From Planctomycetota bacterium (lineage in GTDB: Bacteria > Planctomycetota > Planctomycetia > Planctomycetales > Planctomycetaceae): a DNA stretch of 38,818 nt. The stretch covers positions 1-38,818 of the forward strand of contig JAEZFD010000017.1 in NCBI GenBank assembly GCA_023417655.1, given 5' to 3'. The position numbers were made by a program, and so were the translations under genes. The notes under the pieces were generated by a model, which did not search any database, was not told where the DNA came from, and saw only the letters and a program-made list of their open reading frames with translations. Below, piece by piece: positions 1 to 9,755 of the stretch. Numbering within the stretch: the stretch's first letter is position 1; the number at the start of each line of letters is the position of its first letter.

Positions 1-457
1 CACCCAAACCTCGTCCGAATGAAAATCCACAGTAGAATGAACAAAACGGTTCCTGGCAGCGACCTCGTCATCCCCATCGCAATGGAGGGTAGTATGAACA
101 AATCTTCGTGCAGCCGAAGCCGGTGACTTTGGCGATCTGAATGACGAGTTCGCGGATCTCCTGAGGCTTCCATTGTCCGCCTTTGGGATTCTTCGTTCGC
201 CTGGGCTGACCTTCGTCTCGGAGCCAGCGGTAGAACGTGCTCACACTGACGATCGTCAGCAACTCCTCAATGGCCCGGCCGATGGCCTTCCCAAACTTGA
301 TGAGGCGTTCCCGCTCATCTGGCCGCGTGTGGATGACGCCCGGAATCCGAGCCCGAAGGATCTTGTTCTCTTCCTTCAGGAACTGGATGTACTTCGCCAG
401 TTCACGATCCGTCGCGGAAGCAATCAACGCCAACAGTGGATGGAAAATCGCAGCCAT
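1..457 (-). pseudogene. Integrase-type transposase, internally deleted remnant
   Basis: The first 120 or so residues, from an ATG at 457, read as the N-terminal half of an integrase-core transposase common in planctomycetes: a hydrophobic start (MAAIFHPLLALIASATDREL), a helical KYIQFLKEENKILRARIP segment, and a helix-turn-helix part containing SVSTFYRWLRDEGQPRR. Homology stops abruptly after GFGCTKI near base 105 and the frame soon ends. Beyond that, a different frame on the same strand (about bases 1-50) reads VDFHSDEVW, resembling the first catalytic aspartate region of the integrase core. I read this as an element with an internal deletion and frame break whose C-terminal half leaves the window. 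No terminal inverted repeats could be identified. It is unlikely to be active. Confidence 0.65.
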
Positions 458-916
458 ATCGGTATTGTCGTAATCTGTAGTTTGGAACGGTTTTGCACAT
501 TCGTTGTACAGCACCCCAGCACAGAAACTGGCGCCGTGCGGATGGGAACTCGTTCGGCAAGAATGACCGACTTAATCTTTTGAACGGATGAGGCCTGAGA
601 AAGCGGGTGAGTCACGAGCTTCCTAACACATAACCCAGTCGTTTCCGAAGTTATTTGGGGGAAGCTAGTTACAGAACATGACTGTTGGGTTACTTCCCTG
701 CGAGAGAAGTCGCATCCCGCCTTGCACCATCTCGCATTTCTCTTAAAATTTCCGAAAGTTGAGATTGAATCTCGATTTCAACTTGGCGATAACACTCGCT
801 CCGGTCGTTCGAGTGATCAGCCTCACTCTCAACAGCCGCTGTGGTTCATTCGTGGTGCAAGCGGGCGAGGATTTTCAGGTATGGCTTCGCGACAGCGCGC
901 CGTTGGGGTCCCGATC
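458..916. other. Gap with an imperfect inverted repeat
   Basis: I see no convincing gene between the transposase remnant and the DUF1559 start. The stretch holds one inverted repeat: TAACCCAGTC at 631-640 pairs with GACTgtTGGGTTA at 680-692, with a two-base bulge and a loop of about 39 bases. It has no T tract. The in-frame upstream extension of the DUF1559 reading frame (from 722) precedes the leader peptide and is probably untranslated. Confidence 0.4.
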
Positions 917-1897
917 ATGAAATTGAAGGCAGGGTTCACCCTCATCGAATTGTTGGTGGTCATCGCCATCATCGCCGTCCTGATTGCGTTGCTGCTCCCT
1001 GCGGTGCAGCAGGCGCGTGAGGCGGCCCGACGGACGCAATGCAAGAACAATCTCAAGCAGATCGGCCTGGCTCTTCACAACTATGCCGATGTCAGTGGGA
1101 TGTTCCCAAAGGAATCCTACAGCGCGAATCGGCCGGGGATGACCTATGCCTATTGGTCAAACTGGGTGCCCCGAATTCTCCCCTACATCGATCAGGGGGC
1201 ACTCGCCAACCTCTATCGATTCGATTGCGGCCTGATGGACGATGAGAACCAGTCTGCCATCAAGACAAAGCTCGTTGTGTTCGAATGTCCCTCCGTCCCA
1301 GGCGGGTGTGAAATCACACCCGTGTTGCGGACTCAATCAGGGAGTGGGACGTGGAATAATGCAGGAATCGCCGGCCGAGGTGGTTACACCACAGACTACT
1401 CCGGATCACGCGGAATCAACGCCGGGAGCTATCGTTTTTACACAGGAGAACCGAGCAGCACCACGGACAACAACTCTGGACTTCACTTAGGAATTTTTGG
1501 CGGGAACAGTAACTGCCGGATGCGGGACGTCAGCGATGGGCTGTCCAACACAATCATCGTCCATGAGTCGGCAGGGCGACTGAACTGGCTGAAGCGAAAT
1601 CTGACCACAGGCGCGCTGGACACCGCAGATGCAACAAACGCCTGGTGGTTTTCAATCTGGTCCGGTCCCAATGCGGGATGGTCCTACAGCTATAATGAGG
1701 CTGGCAATGACAATACCTCAGGGAGTCGCTTCCTGAATGCCAGCAACGATCGCGGAACTGCCTTCTCGTTTCATACGGGCGGTCTGAATGTTGCGATGGC
1801 AGATGGCTCTGTCCGGTTTCTCAACGAGAACGTCCACTCTTTGACCTACATCGCGCTGGTCACAAAGTGGGGAAATGAGGTCATCGGTGAATTCTGA
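917..1897 (+). CDS. DUF1559 pseudopilin-like protein (prepilin leader)
   Basis: A planctomycete DUF1559 protein of about 326 residues. Its N terminus is a type IV prepilin leader, MKLKAG|FTLIELL, with Gly at -1, Phe at +1 and Glu at +5 of the mature protein, followed by a hydrophobic helix (VVIAIIAVLIALLLPA) and the conserved VQQAREAARRTQCKNNLKQIGLALHNY. The C-terminal part has the family's H-X9-DG element (HTGGLNVAMADGSVRFL). The ATG at 917 was chosen because it puts the short basic leader directly before the cleavage site; an upstream ATG at 881 is in frame but gives an odd leader. Such proteins are expected to be processed by prepilin peptidase and inserted in the inner membrane or a pseudopilus. 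The family is greatly expanded in planctomycetes and individual roles are unknown. A lipoprotein gene follows 75 bases downstream on the same strand. Confidence 0.93.
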   Translation: MKLKAGFTLIELLVVIAIIAVLIALLLPAVQQAREAARRTQCKNNLKQIGLALHNYADVSGMFPKESYSANRPGMTYAYWSNWVPRILPYIDQGALANLYRFDCGLMDDENQSAIKTKLVVFECPSVPGGCEITPVLRTQSGSGTWNNAGIAGRGGYTTDYSGSRGINAGSYRFYTGEPSSTTDNNSGLHLGIFGGNSNCRMRDVSDGLSNTIIVHESAGRLNWLKRNLTTGALDTADATNAWWFSIWSGPNAGWSYSYNEAGNDNTSGSRFLNASNDRGTAFSFHTGGLNVAMADGSVRFLNENVHSLTYIALVTKWGNEVIGEF

Positions 1898-1972
1898 GGA
1901 ATTCGTTCCTCTTGATCATACATCTGCTGTCTGTTGTGATCGCAGTCATCGCCCTCTCCTGAAAAGTGCCTC

Positions 1973-2457
1973 ATGACTTCCGCAAGATGGACGCCGATCG
2001 TCTGTGTGTTGCTGCTCTTTCTGTCGGCATGTGGGGGAGGGAATTCGTTCCAGTATGCCACTCTTTGCAAGGCGACCGGGACTTTGATGATTAATGGCCA
2101 ACCTGCGAAGGGTGCGATGCTCATCTTCGTCCCTGCGGCCGGCGAGAGCGGTATTGATGCGAGAGGAACACGGCCTCGCGCGCTGATTCCGATGGTGGAT
2201 TCCAGGTGATGTCATACGTCGATGGAGACGGCCTGCCTGTCGGCGATTATCGAGTGGCTGTCATCTGGGAGGAAGAGCCCAATACATCAGCAGCCTGGGA
2301 CAAACTGGATGGTCGTTTCGCCCGAGCCGAGCAGACTGGAATCAACGTGACGGTCCACGAAGGTGACAATTCATTTGAGGCAATCAAGCTGGAGAAGGTT
2401 CGCGTTCTTCTCCGTCCACCAAAGCGGCAAGCTCCCAGCGCGGATGGGATCGACTGA
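1973..2457 (+). pseudogene. Carboxypeptidase-regulatory-like lipoprotein, frameshifted
   Basis: Two overlapping frames make one short lipoprotein of about 160 residues. The first (1973-2209) has a signal peptide with the lipobox LSAC, then ATGTLMINGQPAKGAMLIFVP, the usual opening of planctomycete beta-sandwich lipoproteins found beside DUF1559 genes. The second reads DSDGGFQVMSYVDGDGLPVG and DYRVAVIWEEEP, the family's second half. The frames join at about 2178-2184, within CGCGCG: removing one two-base unit gives a continuous RPRADSDGGF. The break is therefore either a dinucleotide slip in the organism or a sequencing error. If intact, the product would be lipid-anchored outside the inner membrane. 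Its substrate or partner is unknown. Confidence 0.75.
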
Positions 2458-2530
2458 ATCCCCTCCGGTGATCGGACGGGACGCACGAGACAGAAACTGC
2501 CCTCTGGCACTGACACGGAATCAAATTGAG

Positions 2531-4708
2531 ATGAAATTGAATCCTCGCAACTCCATTCGAAGTTCAATGCTTCTGCTCATCGGGGCATTGAGTCATCTTA
2601 CCCTGATCTCGGTGACTCTCGCTGCAGCTGAAGCCGATGTCATCCAGTCGGTTCGCAGTGGATCTTGGACGTCGCCAGAGACCTGGTCAAGTGGCAAGAT
2701 TCCCGGTGACGGGGCGAAGGTTCTGGTACAGCGAGCCCACACCGTTCTCTATGACCACGATTCCAGTGAGGTCATCCGCGGGATCCAGATCGCCGGAGCT
2801 CTCAAGTTTGCCACAGACCGGAATACTCGTCTCGAGGTCGGCTTAATCCGTATCGAGAACATCAACGAATACAGCGAAGACGGATTCGACTGCTCCCATG
2901 CCACAGCGGACTCCGGATCGGGCGCCAACGCCCTGCGATACCGTTCCGCGCTGCAAATCGGGCTGCCAGACGCTCCATTGCCTGCGCAGTTCAAGGCAAT
3001 CATTCGGCTGCATCATCTGGAAGGAATGAATCCGGAGACCTGTCCCGCCATCGTCTGCTGCGGCGGGCGAATGGACCTGCATGGTGCTCCGCTGGAGCGG
3101 ACTTGGATCAAACTCCCCTATCAGACCGCCAAAGTGGGAGAAGCGCGAGTGGTTCTCCCTTACCCCCTGCCCGGCTGGAAGGAAGGGGACCGGATTGTGA
3201 TTTCCGGGACGACGCGTCAGTTTGGTTATCTCGGCACTCGCTATCAGAAGGACGGGAAAGACAACGGCGTCTATGACAATCCGACGTCCGAGGAACGCGT
3301 GATCACCCGGATGCGTCGCTGGGGCGATTTCGATTCCAATCTGCAGATCGTCAGCTTCGACAAGCCGCTGGAGTTCGACCACCTTGCCGCAGGTGAGTAC
3401 CGTGCGGAAGTCGCAAATCTGAGTCGCAACATCGTGATCGAGTCTGCCGATCCGTCAGGGGTCCGCGGTCACACGATGTATCACGCTGATTCAGCCGGCA
3501 GCATCAGCTATGCGGAATTTCGGCACCTTGGTAAGAAGGGCGTCCTCGGTAAGTATCCGATTCACTATCACCTGGTCGGACAGAGCATGCGAGGCAGCAG
3601 CCTGATCGGGCTTTCCGTCTGGGACAGCCATAACCGCTGGATTACCGTGCATGGAACGCAGTATCTCGTCATCAAGGACTGTGTTGGCTACAAGAGTCTT
3701 GGACACGGTTACTTCCTTGAAGATGGAACCGAAGTCTGCAACATCTTCGACCGAAATCTGGCGATCCAGGCATTGCGAGGAGAACCGCTGCCACAACAGG
3801 TCCTCCCGTATGACAACAATCTCGGGTCCGGTTTCTGGTGGGCCAACAGTCTGAATACGTTCACAAGGAACGTCGCTGCTGAATGCGATGAAGATGGCTT
3901 CCGCTACGAAGTCGTAAAGCGGGATGATTTCGATCCCGTCCTGTCCATTCTCCAGCCAGATGGCTCTTTCCAGCAGGTGGATGTCCGGACTCTCCCGTTC
4001 ATTCGTTTTGACGGAAATGAAGCGCACTGCCACCGACTTTTCGGGGTGAACCTCGGAGGATTCGCATCACGAAACTTCAGCAAGCGGCCGTCGCACGAAC
4101 AGGATGTCAACGGCGTTGGTCCCGACTACAAGCATCCATTCCTGCTCAGAAACACCAAGGTCTGGAACTCCCACTGGGCGTTTCATATCGGTTCCCCAAA
4201 TGTCCAGTTGCAGAATGCGGACATCCATGACTGTGCCTATGGACTGTGGCGTTGCGTCATGAATAACCATGAGTATCTGCGAATGAACTTCTCGCAGGTG
4301 AACACGACAGTCTTCTTCCCACGAGGAGTCGCAGGAGACGCCGAGTCCTACACTGAGGGAGCCTACTCCGGCCTGAAGCCACAGGATGATCGTCCGCCGG
4401 TGACGGTGGTGACGGGTGTTACTCGAGTGTCCCCAGAAATGATCAAGGTCTCGGGGGTCACAACGGACAATTATACCGTGAAGACAGTGACCGTTAACGA
4501 CCAGCCAGTTCGGTCACTCGGACAGAATTTCAACGAGTGGGAGATCCTGCTTCCGGTCTCATCTGACAAACCGATTCGAGTGGTGGCGGGCGCTGAAGAC
4601 GCTGAAGGAAATCGCGAACAACTTCCTCATATCTTGGAGTTGCCGGGAAAAAGCGGACAGTATTCAGAAGGATCCGAGGTGACGAATGCGGCTGTCGGCC
4701 GGAACTGA
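2531..4708 (+). CDS. Secreted G8-domain protein with right-handed beta-helix
   Basis: A 725-residue exported protein. After a signal peptide (residues 1 to about 35, SSMLLLIGALSHLTLISVTLA) comes a G8 domain, recognisable from SGSWTSPETWSSGKIPGDGAKV and the following VLVQRAHTVLYD. The middle has repeated short strands with Asn and His typical of a parallel beta-helix. This layout resembles CEMIP/TMEM2-type proteins, some of which bind or degrade hyaluronan. The last 100 residues (PPVTVVTGVTRVSPEMIKVSG onward) look like an immunoglobulin-like beta-sandwich. The ATG at 2531 was chosen because it begins the signal peptide; the frame is open upstream to 2363 but that part overlaps the lipoprotein gene. 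A glycan-binding or glycan-degrading role is inferred from fold only; no catalytic residues could be assigned. Confidence 0.8.
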   Translation: MKLNPRNSIRSSMLLLIGALSHLTLISVTLAAAEADVIQSVRSGSWTSPETWSSGKIPGDGAKVLVQRAHTVLYDHDSSEVIRGIQIAGALKFATDRNTRLEVGLIRIENINEYSEDGFDCSHATADSGSGANALRYRSALQIGLPDAPLPAQFKAIIRLHHLEGMNPETCPAIVCCGGRMDLHGAPLERTWIKLPYQTAKVGEARVVLPYPLPGWKEGDRIVISGTTRQFGYLGTRYQKDGKDNGVYDNPTSEERVITRMRRWGDFDSNLQIVSFDKPLEFDHLAAGEYRAEVANLSRNIVIESADPSGVRGHTMYHADSAGSISYAEFRHLGKKGVLGKYPIHYHLVGQSMRGSSLIGLSVWDSHNRWITVHGTQYLVIKDCVGYKSLGHGYFLEDGTEVCNIFDRNLAIQALRGEPLPQQVLPYDNNLGSGFWWANSLNTFTRNVAAECDEDGFRYEVVKRDDFDPVLSILQPDGSFQQVDVRTLPFIRFDGNEAHCHRLFGVNLGGFASRNFSKRPSHEQDVNGVGPDYKHPFLLRNTKVWNSHWAFHIGSPNVQLQNADIHDCAYGLWRCVMNNHEYLRMNFSQVNTTVFFPRGVAGDAESYTEGAYSGLKPQDDRPPVTVVTGVTRVSPEMIKVSGVTTDNYTVKTVTVNDQPVRSLGQNFNEWEILLPVSSDKPIRVVAGAEDAEGNREQLPHILELPGKSGQYSEGSEVTNAAVGRN

Positions 4709-4791
4709 GTCAAACTCGGATGAGCCAGTTTCACAACCTTTGAGATACTCAACCGATTAGGAAGGGAATGTGCCTATGCGGAGGGGGAAAG

Positions 4792-4890
4792 GAGATCTAC
4801 TTGCTCATCGGCCAGTCCAAGGTGTCGAGATGCAGGCGGCCGAACAAGACAGTGTCCAGGACTCTCCCAAACTCACTCTTTGGGACACGC
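4792..4890 (+). pseudogene. Possible sialate O-acetylesterase-like fragment
   Basis: Within the 316-base gap after the G8 gene, one frame reads EIYLLIGQSK, like the LLIGQSNMAGRG active-site block of planctomycete sialate O-acetylesterase-type enzymes. A neighbouring frame then continues GVEMQAAEQDSVQDSPKLTLW before a stop. The NMAGR part of the motif is absent, so at most this is a small decayed piece. The rest of 4709-5024 shows nothing I can support. Confidence 0.25.
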
Positions 4891-5024
4891 AATGATTTCT
4901 GATTGCGGACCTGCTCCCTGATCCGTCGGTGGGGCCGCTCGCTCGTCGCTTCGTTGAAATTCCCAATGGCACGAACCTCAATGGACCATGCCTATTTCGT
5001 TTCAGTATTGTTCAAGTAGGCGAA

Positions 5025-6174
5025 TTAAGAACAGGTAAAATGAGAGAGCGCCTCGCGGCGCAGGAGTGCATGCCCTTCCTGAGTGTAGCGGCTTGGTTCC
5101 AGCCTCATCGCCAGCATAGCGTGCTTCCGGAGGTCTGCTGTTCGCTCCGTTTGATCATACAATCGAGCCAGGAGAAGATGGATCTCCGCGCTCGGCTCCA
5201 GTTTCAGGGCCGCCAGATAGGCCTGTTCTGCTGCAGCGGGATGTTCCATCCGCCGTTCTGCAAAGGCAATTCCCTTCCAAGCACTCACCAGAGCCTGGCG
5301 CTGCATCGGGTTTTCCGGCTGTGCTGTCAAGAATTGCTGTGATCGCAGATACCAGGACCGGCTTTCCTCCCAGCGTGAGAGACGCTGACAGCAAAGTCCT
5401 CCGTAATCCAGGACCTGAGGAAGGACTCTTTCCTGTGAGCTGATTTTCGTCAGAAGTTCGAATGCTTCCTGATTGCGATCCAGCTGCATGAGCGCCGTGA
5501 CCCGCTGTCCCAGCTGGGAAACAGATCGCATTGCAATCGATGATGGCCTGAAGAAACACCTCCAGCCGGTTGACCTGCTGTTCGAGTTGAGAATTCAATG
5601 TGGCCACCGGGATTTCCAAGACTTCCGCCCGCGGGGCAATCACGCTCAGCCGTCGTGTCTGTTGCAGACTGTTTCGATACCGTTGAGACGTGAGGGCTTC
5701 TGTCAGAGTTTCATCTATCGAACGTCTGACAGAGTCGGCATAGACGACTGGGACAGCCGTGATCGCGATGATTGACAGGAGGGTGAACAGGCCACTGTAA
5801 TCAAGGTCTCTGCCGCGAGGGAGACGAGACATGAAGCCTGCCGAAGCAAGCACAGTCAGAAATGAAGTGGAGATCCAGTATTTCGGTATGAAATCGAGTA
5901 ATTGACTTTGGCGCAACGCGGCGAAGAACGCGAGCCCGAACAGCAGGCATCCTCCTCCGAGAATCACTCCTACTGATCTGCGATCCAGAAGCCGGCGAAC
6001 CTGTGCGGCAATGCAGATTGCGCAAACGAAGCTGACTCCATAGAGATCAATTCTCCCGAACCATCCGGGAACGAATCCCGGGACCAGCATCGGGATCAGG
6101 AAGGCCACGAGGATCAGGCTCGCCTGAAACAGACGTTGGCGATCTCTCGACTCAGTGGTGACAGGTAACGACAT
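5025..6174 (-). pseudogene. Membrane protein with C-terminal TPR region, frameshifted
   Basis: The upstream frame (from ATG 6174) encodes about five hydrophobic segments, for example LFQASLILVAFLIPMLVPG and GLFTLLSIIAITAVPVVYA, then a soluble helical stretch ending around LNSQLEQQVNRLEVFLQAI. The downstream frame (5531-5025) carries tetratricopeptide-like helices: NQEAFELLTKISSQE, AWKGIAFAERRMEHPAAAEQ, AYLAALKLEPSAEIHLLLARLY. Together they form one integral membrane protein with a soluble TPR tail of about 380 residues. The break lies near 5520-5550 and needs one base skipped; unlike other breaks here it is not in an obvious C or G run. No specific function can be assigned. It is the last large gene of a minus-strand series running from about 9.7 kb. 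Confidence 0.7.
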
Positions 6175-6202
6175 GAGATTCGTGGAGGTTGTGATCAGAG
6201 AA

Positions 6203-6394
6203 TCACGCTGATCGAAGTTTGCGGTTCGTTTTCCAGATCATGCCGTCGTAGCCGTAATGCAGAAACGCGGCCATCAGTTTGATGAGAATCCACGTCTCCT
6301 CATGGCCCTGAGCGATGACGTAATTCGTGATTCCGATAAAGAAAATGAAAAAAGCCAGAAACCCGCCCCAGCTTCGAGTCAGTGTTCCCCACAA
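6203..6394 (-). pseudogene. C-terminal membrane-protein remnant
   Basis: From about 6394 to the stop at 6203 one frame encodes two hydrophobic helices, GGFLAFFIFFIGITNYVIAQ and ETWILIKLMAAFLHYGYDG, ending MIWKTNRKLRSA. The HYxxDGxIWK ending resembles the last helix of larger planctomycete membrane proteins. There is no ATG or ribosome binding site at its start, and it overlaps the truncated 3' end of the DUF1553 gene by 16 bases. I infer a deletion that joined the cut end of that gene to the tail of a membrane protein gene. A genuine short protein starting at TTG is possible but less likely. Confidence 0.35.
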
Positions 6395-8513
6395 ATCGGA
6401 ACGCTGCCGGTTCTGTTTGCCTCGGGTCCATCCCAGAGAGCGGCAGCCTGAACGGTATTGCTGACGTCTGCGCGAACGACACATCCCTGAGTGCTGTCGG
6501 GGAACTGGAATGGCTCCCGAAAGGGATGCGGCAACGTCCGTTTGACAAGCTGATAAATCGCCCGTCTTTGTTCAGAAGTTCGTGTCCCCTGCAAGGTCAC
6601 TTCCGGAACCATGGCATGATGAAGCGACGAAAACTCTGGCTGATCAGGTGGTCCGAAGGAGCGGCGAGACAGCACTCCCGCCACCTGCCGCATGGCATCG
6701 TGAACTTCTTCTGCACGCAGTTTTCGAAAGGAGAACTCTCCAAACAGTTCTGTCCGTTCAGGAAGACGCTGCCGGGGAACAGTTCTTCGATAGGTTGCAC
6801 TGCTGACTATCAGACGATGCAACTCTCTGATCGACCAGTTTTCCTCCTGAACGAACCAGCAGGAAAGCCACTCAAGGAACTCCGGGTGAGTCGGTACACT
6901 TCCACTCAACCCGATTGTTCCCGGCGTAGGACTGAGCCCGCGCCCAAAATGCCAGTACCAGACACGATTGACAAGTAACCGCGCCAATAACACAGGGTGC
7001 TCTGCAATCAGCCAGTTGGCAAACTCGAACCGATCCCGAACAGGCGTTGAAGTCGCTGATCGAATCAGAACAGATGGGACTCCCGGCTGCACAAACTGCC
7101 CGGGATTTCGGGGATCTCCTGATCGCAGTAGTCTCGCTCCATTTTCACGGTGAGGCGTTTGCTTGAAACGATAGGCCGCTTCATGAGTGATCGTCTTTTC
7201 AATGGCCTCGGCGTGACGCCGCAACATCCCGGCTCGACCTTCATCGCGTTCGGTGATGGCCTGTTTCTGCAGTCGCCGAACCTGTTGGCTTTTTTCGGCA
7301 TCCTCCGCCAGCAGAGAATCCGAAGCGGAAGGGACAGCAGTCTCCAGAATCCCATTGACGGGTCGTGCCAGCTGATCGAACAGTGCCGCGACCTGGTAAT
7401 AATCATGTGATGTGATGGGCTCTTTATGATGATCTTGGCAGCGGGAACATTGAATGCTGATTCCCAGAAACGCAAAAGAGGTCGCGTCCACCATTTCATT
7501 GATCTGGTCATAGCGGTCTCGAAGAGGATCGTCCGGTTCGCTGTCCCAGGTTCCTAGGCGAAGGAAGCCGACAGCGACGTAATCATCTTGCGAAGGTTTG
7601 GGAACCAGATCTCCGGCAACCTGTCGAAGGAAGAATTGGTTGTAAGGCAGGTCTTCGTTGAATGCCTGAATGACATGATCCCGACACCGCCAGGCGAGTG
7701 GCTTTTCGCCATCATGTTCGTATCCATTGGTGTCGGCATAACGCGCCACATCCATCCAGTACCGTGCCCAGTGCTCGCCATACCCGGGATCGTTCGAAAG
7801 CTCGTTAACCAGCAGGTCCAGATCACCGTCGTCAGCATTAACGTATCGTTTAGGTCGTGAATGATCCGGCGGAAAACCGGTCAGTGAAAAACTCAGGCGT
7901 CGCACGAGATGCCTGCTGTCTGCCCGGCCGACACGCAAGAGATTGCAGTCCCGCAGATGTTTCATGATGAAGTTGTCGATCGGATTGAGACAAAGGACCA
8001 CGGGATCGCGTTCGGGAACCTGCGGTCTGGAAAGCGGTTGAAACGCCCAGTGACTCTGCTCACTGACTCCCCAGTCCATCACCGTTCGGGGTTCCGGTTG
8101 TGGAACAGAAGCCCCTCGTTCCACCAGCGCTCCAGAATATCGCGGGCTTGCAGAAAATCGTTCGTCGCAGGCTCCGGGCCACACGAAGCAGGCGGCCGCG
8201 AATGACTCTCTGAAAGGCTTTGAGCGAGATTGGCCCATTCGTTCGGAGAAATGGCTCCCTTCGAAGGGCGTTCTTCCGTATTCCCCTGATGGCAGGCAGC
8301 GCAGTGCTTCGTCAACGCCGGAGACAGCTGAGTGTCATAATCTACGAAATCCGGCGGTTCTGGAATCTCTGATGTTGAATCAGACGGAGCAACCCCCGCC
8401 GTCATCTGCGGCGGGGGTTCGCCGACGACAGTCGTTGCATCTGGGGCGAGGAAACAAAAGGATGCTCCGAGGAGGGCAGTGAGAAGTCCACAGGCAACAC
8501 ACAGGAATCTCAT
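6379..8513 (-). pseudogene. PSCyt1-DUF1549-DUF1553 protein, frameshifted and 3'-truncated
   Basis: The gene begins at ATG 8513 with a signal peptide (FLCVACGLLTALLGASF) and a planctomycete-type cytochrome segment with one haem motif, CAACH. A second frame (to 6379) carries DUF1549 (HLVRRLSFSLTGFPP, YGEHWARYWMDVARYADTNGYEHD, AFNEDLPYNQFFLRQVAGDL) and DUF1553 (FANWLIAEHPVLLARLLVNR, YWHFGRGL, SSATYRR). The frames meet at the CCCC run, 8088-8091 on the plus strand; one extra base would give continuous NRNPRTVMDWG. The C terminus stops at NTVQAAALWDGPEANRTG, short of the usual family end. These secreted proteins are commonly paired with DUF1501 proteins and are suspected to work in polysaccharide or redox metabolism; no DUF1501 gene is nearby. 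The cytochrome gene lies 37 bases upstream. Confidence 0.85.
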
Positions 8514-8550
8514 GGCAACTGGTCCTGTGCTGAAACTTCAGGGTGACTTT

Positions 8551-9682
8551 TCAGAACGCCGCCTGTGGAATTTTTTTCTGCGGAATGCGAATCCAATGAT
8601 CATGGAACTGAATTCCGGATCGCCACTCCACCGCCGGCATGTGATAGCTGACGCAGTCTCCGGCAGGTGCCAGTGAGCATGCTGTTTTCTGGAGCCCCTG
8701 ATGACACTCCAAGCAGGTCGAATTGTATTGAATGCGATTCCTTGATGTCTGATCATGCGGATCATGGCATGTCATGCAGGTCATCTTCTTGCCGCTTTCC
8801 AGATAGCAGCGGCTCTGCTTCATGCCATAGGGCTGAAAGCGGACGAGAACATTCGGAGCCGTGTCTGGAGAAACCTGTGATTTATCGCGATGACATTGAG
8901 CGCACTGCTGAAGAGATTGCTCCGGGTCCCGATATGACAGCAGGGGAGGAGCTTCATCGGCTCGCCCGAGCCAGGCGAGCTCAACATGCTTCTTTCGCGC
9001 ACCATGGCAACGCTCACAACTGACGTTGGCGATCACCGCTTCACGCAGCGGAGGCACATTGCCAGGAGGAATGACCGTGGCATGACACGACAGGCATGCC
9101 AGAGCCTGCTTTGCATCCATCGGACGACCAAACACAGCTGTCGAGTGAGGATGAAATTCATCAAACCGTTCATGGTCCAGAGTGACTGACAATTTCTGCT
9201 GCTGATTGAACCAGGTCCAGCGAAACTCCACTCCCTTGCCAGAAACGGGATCAATCGAAATCGGGGTCTGCGCGTGAACGCCCGATCCCAGCAACCAGTG
9301 GACAGGAAAGACCGGCCGCTGATCGCCCCCCTGAACTCCTGCCAGGAAGCCATCTTCCCGATTCTCAAATTCATACACCAGCGGACGGCGAGGATCTGCA
9401 AAGTGAGTTCCACTTAAGATTCGCGCCAACTCCGTCTGTTCCATACGGGTGGCGGTGTGCGAATGTCCTGAACGCTGGTGGGCTTCGAACTCTTTCTGAT
9501 GACATTCGCGACAGGAAAAGTCCCCGGCAAACTGTTCATCCAGAAACCGGGTCCACTGGGCCAGTTGGGGGTTCGTCATGGATTGAGCTGGCTGGAGCGG
9601 ATTCTCTTTTGGCCGAGTAAAGGAGCGTGGCGGCCGCCATCCCACTGATGCCAATCAGAACGAGCAAAATCAATCGCTTCAC
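8551..9682 (-). pseudogene. Multihaem cytochrome c (c554-like), frameshifted after the signal peptide
   Basis: The main frame contains, in order, six haem-attachment motifs CRECH, CLSCH, CERCH, CAQCH, CMTCH and CLECH, and a seventh site reading CVSYH before MPAVEW, where the family normally has CVSCHMP. This points to a periplasmic electron-transfer cytochrome with six usable haems. The frame alone has no export signal, but a different frame from GTG 9682 reads KRLILLVLIGISGMAAATLL, a good signal peptide. The two join at a C5 run (9567-9571 on the plus strand): removing one C gives DEPQLAQWTRFLDEQ. A PSCyt/DUF1549/DUF1553 gene follows 37 bases downstream, so the two may have formed one redox operon. 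The electron donor and acceptor cannot be named. Confidence 0.85.
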
Positions 9683-9755
9683 ACCATCACCGAAAGAGCT
9701 GACAACGAAGCGATGATCATCGTCGCTCCCTTTTTCACCTGAAGCACACTGTTCA

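Noticed and set aside
2843..4033. Two 180-codon minus-strand frames opposite the G8 gene
   Set aside because: They are shadows of a recognisable coding sequence on the plus strand and have no motifs.
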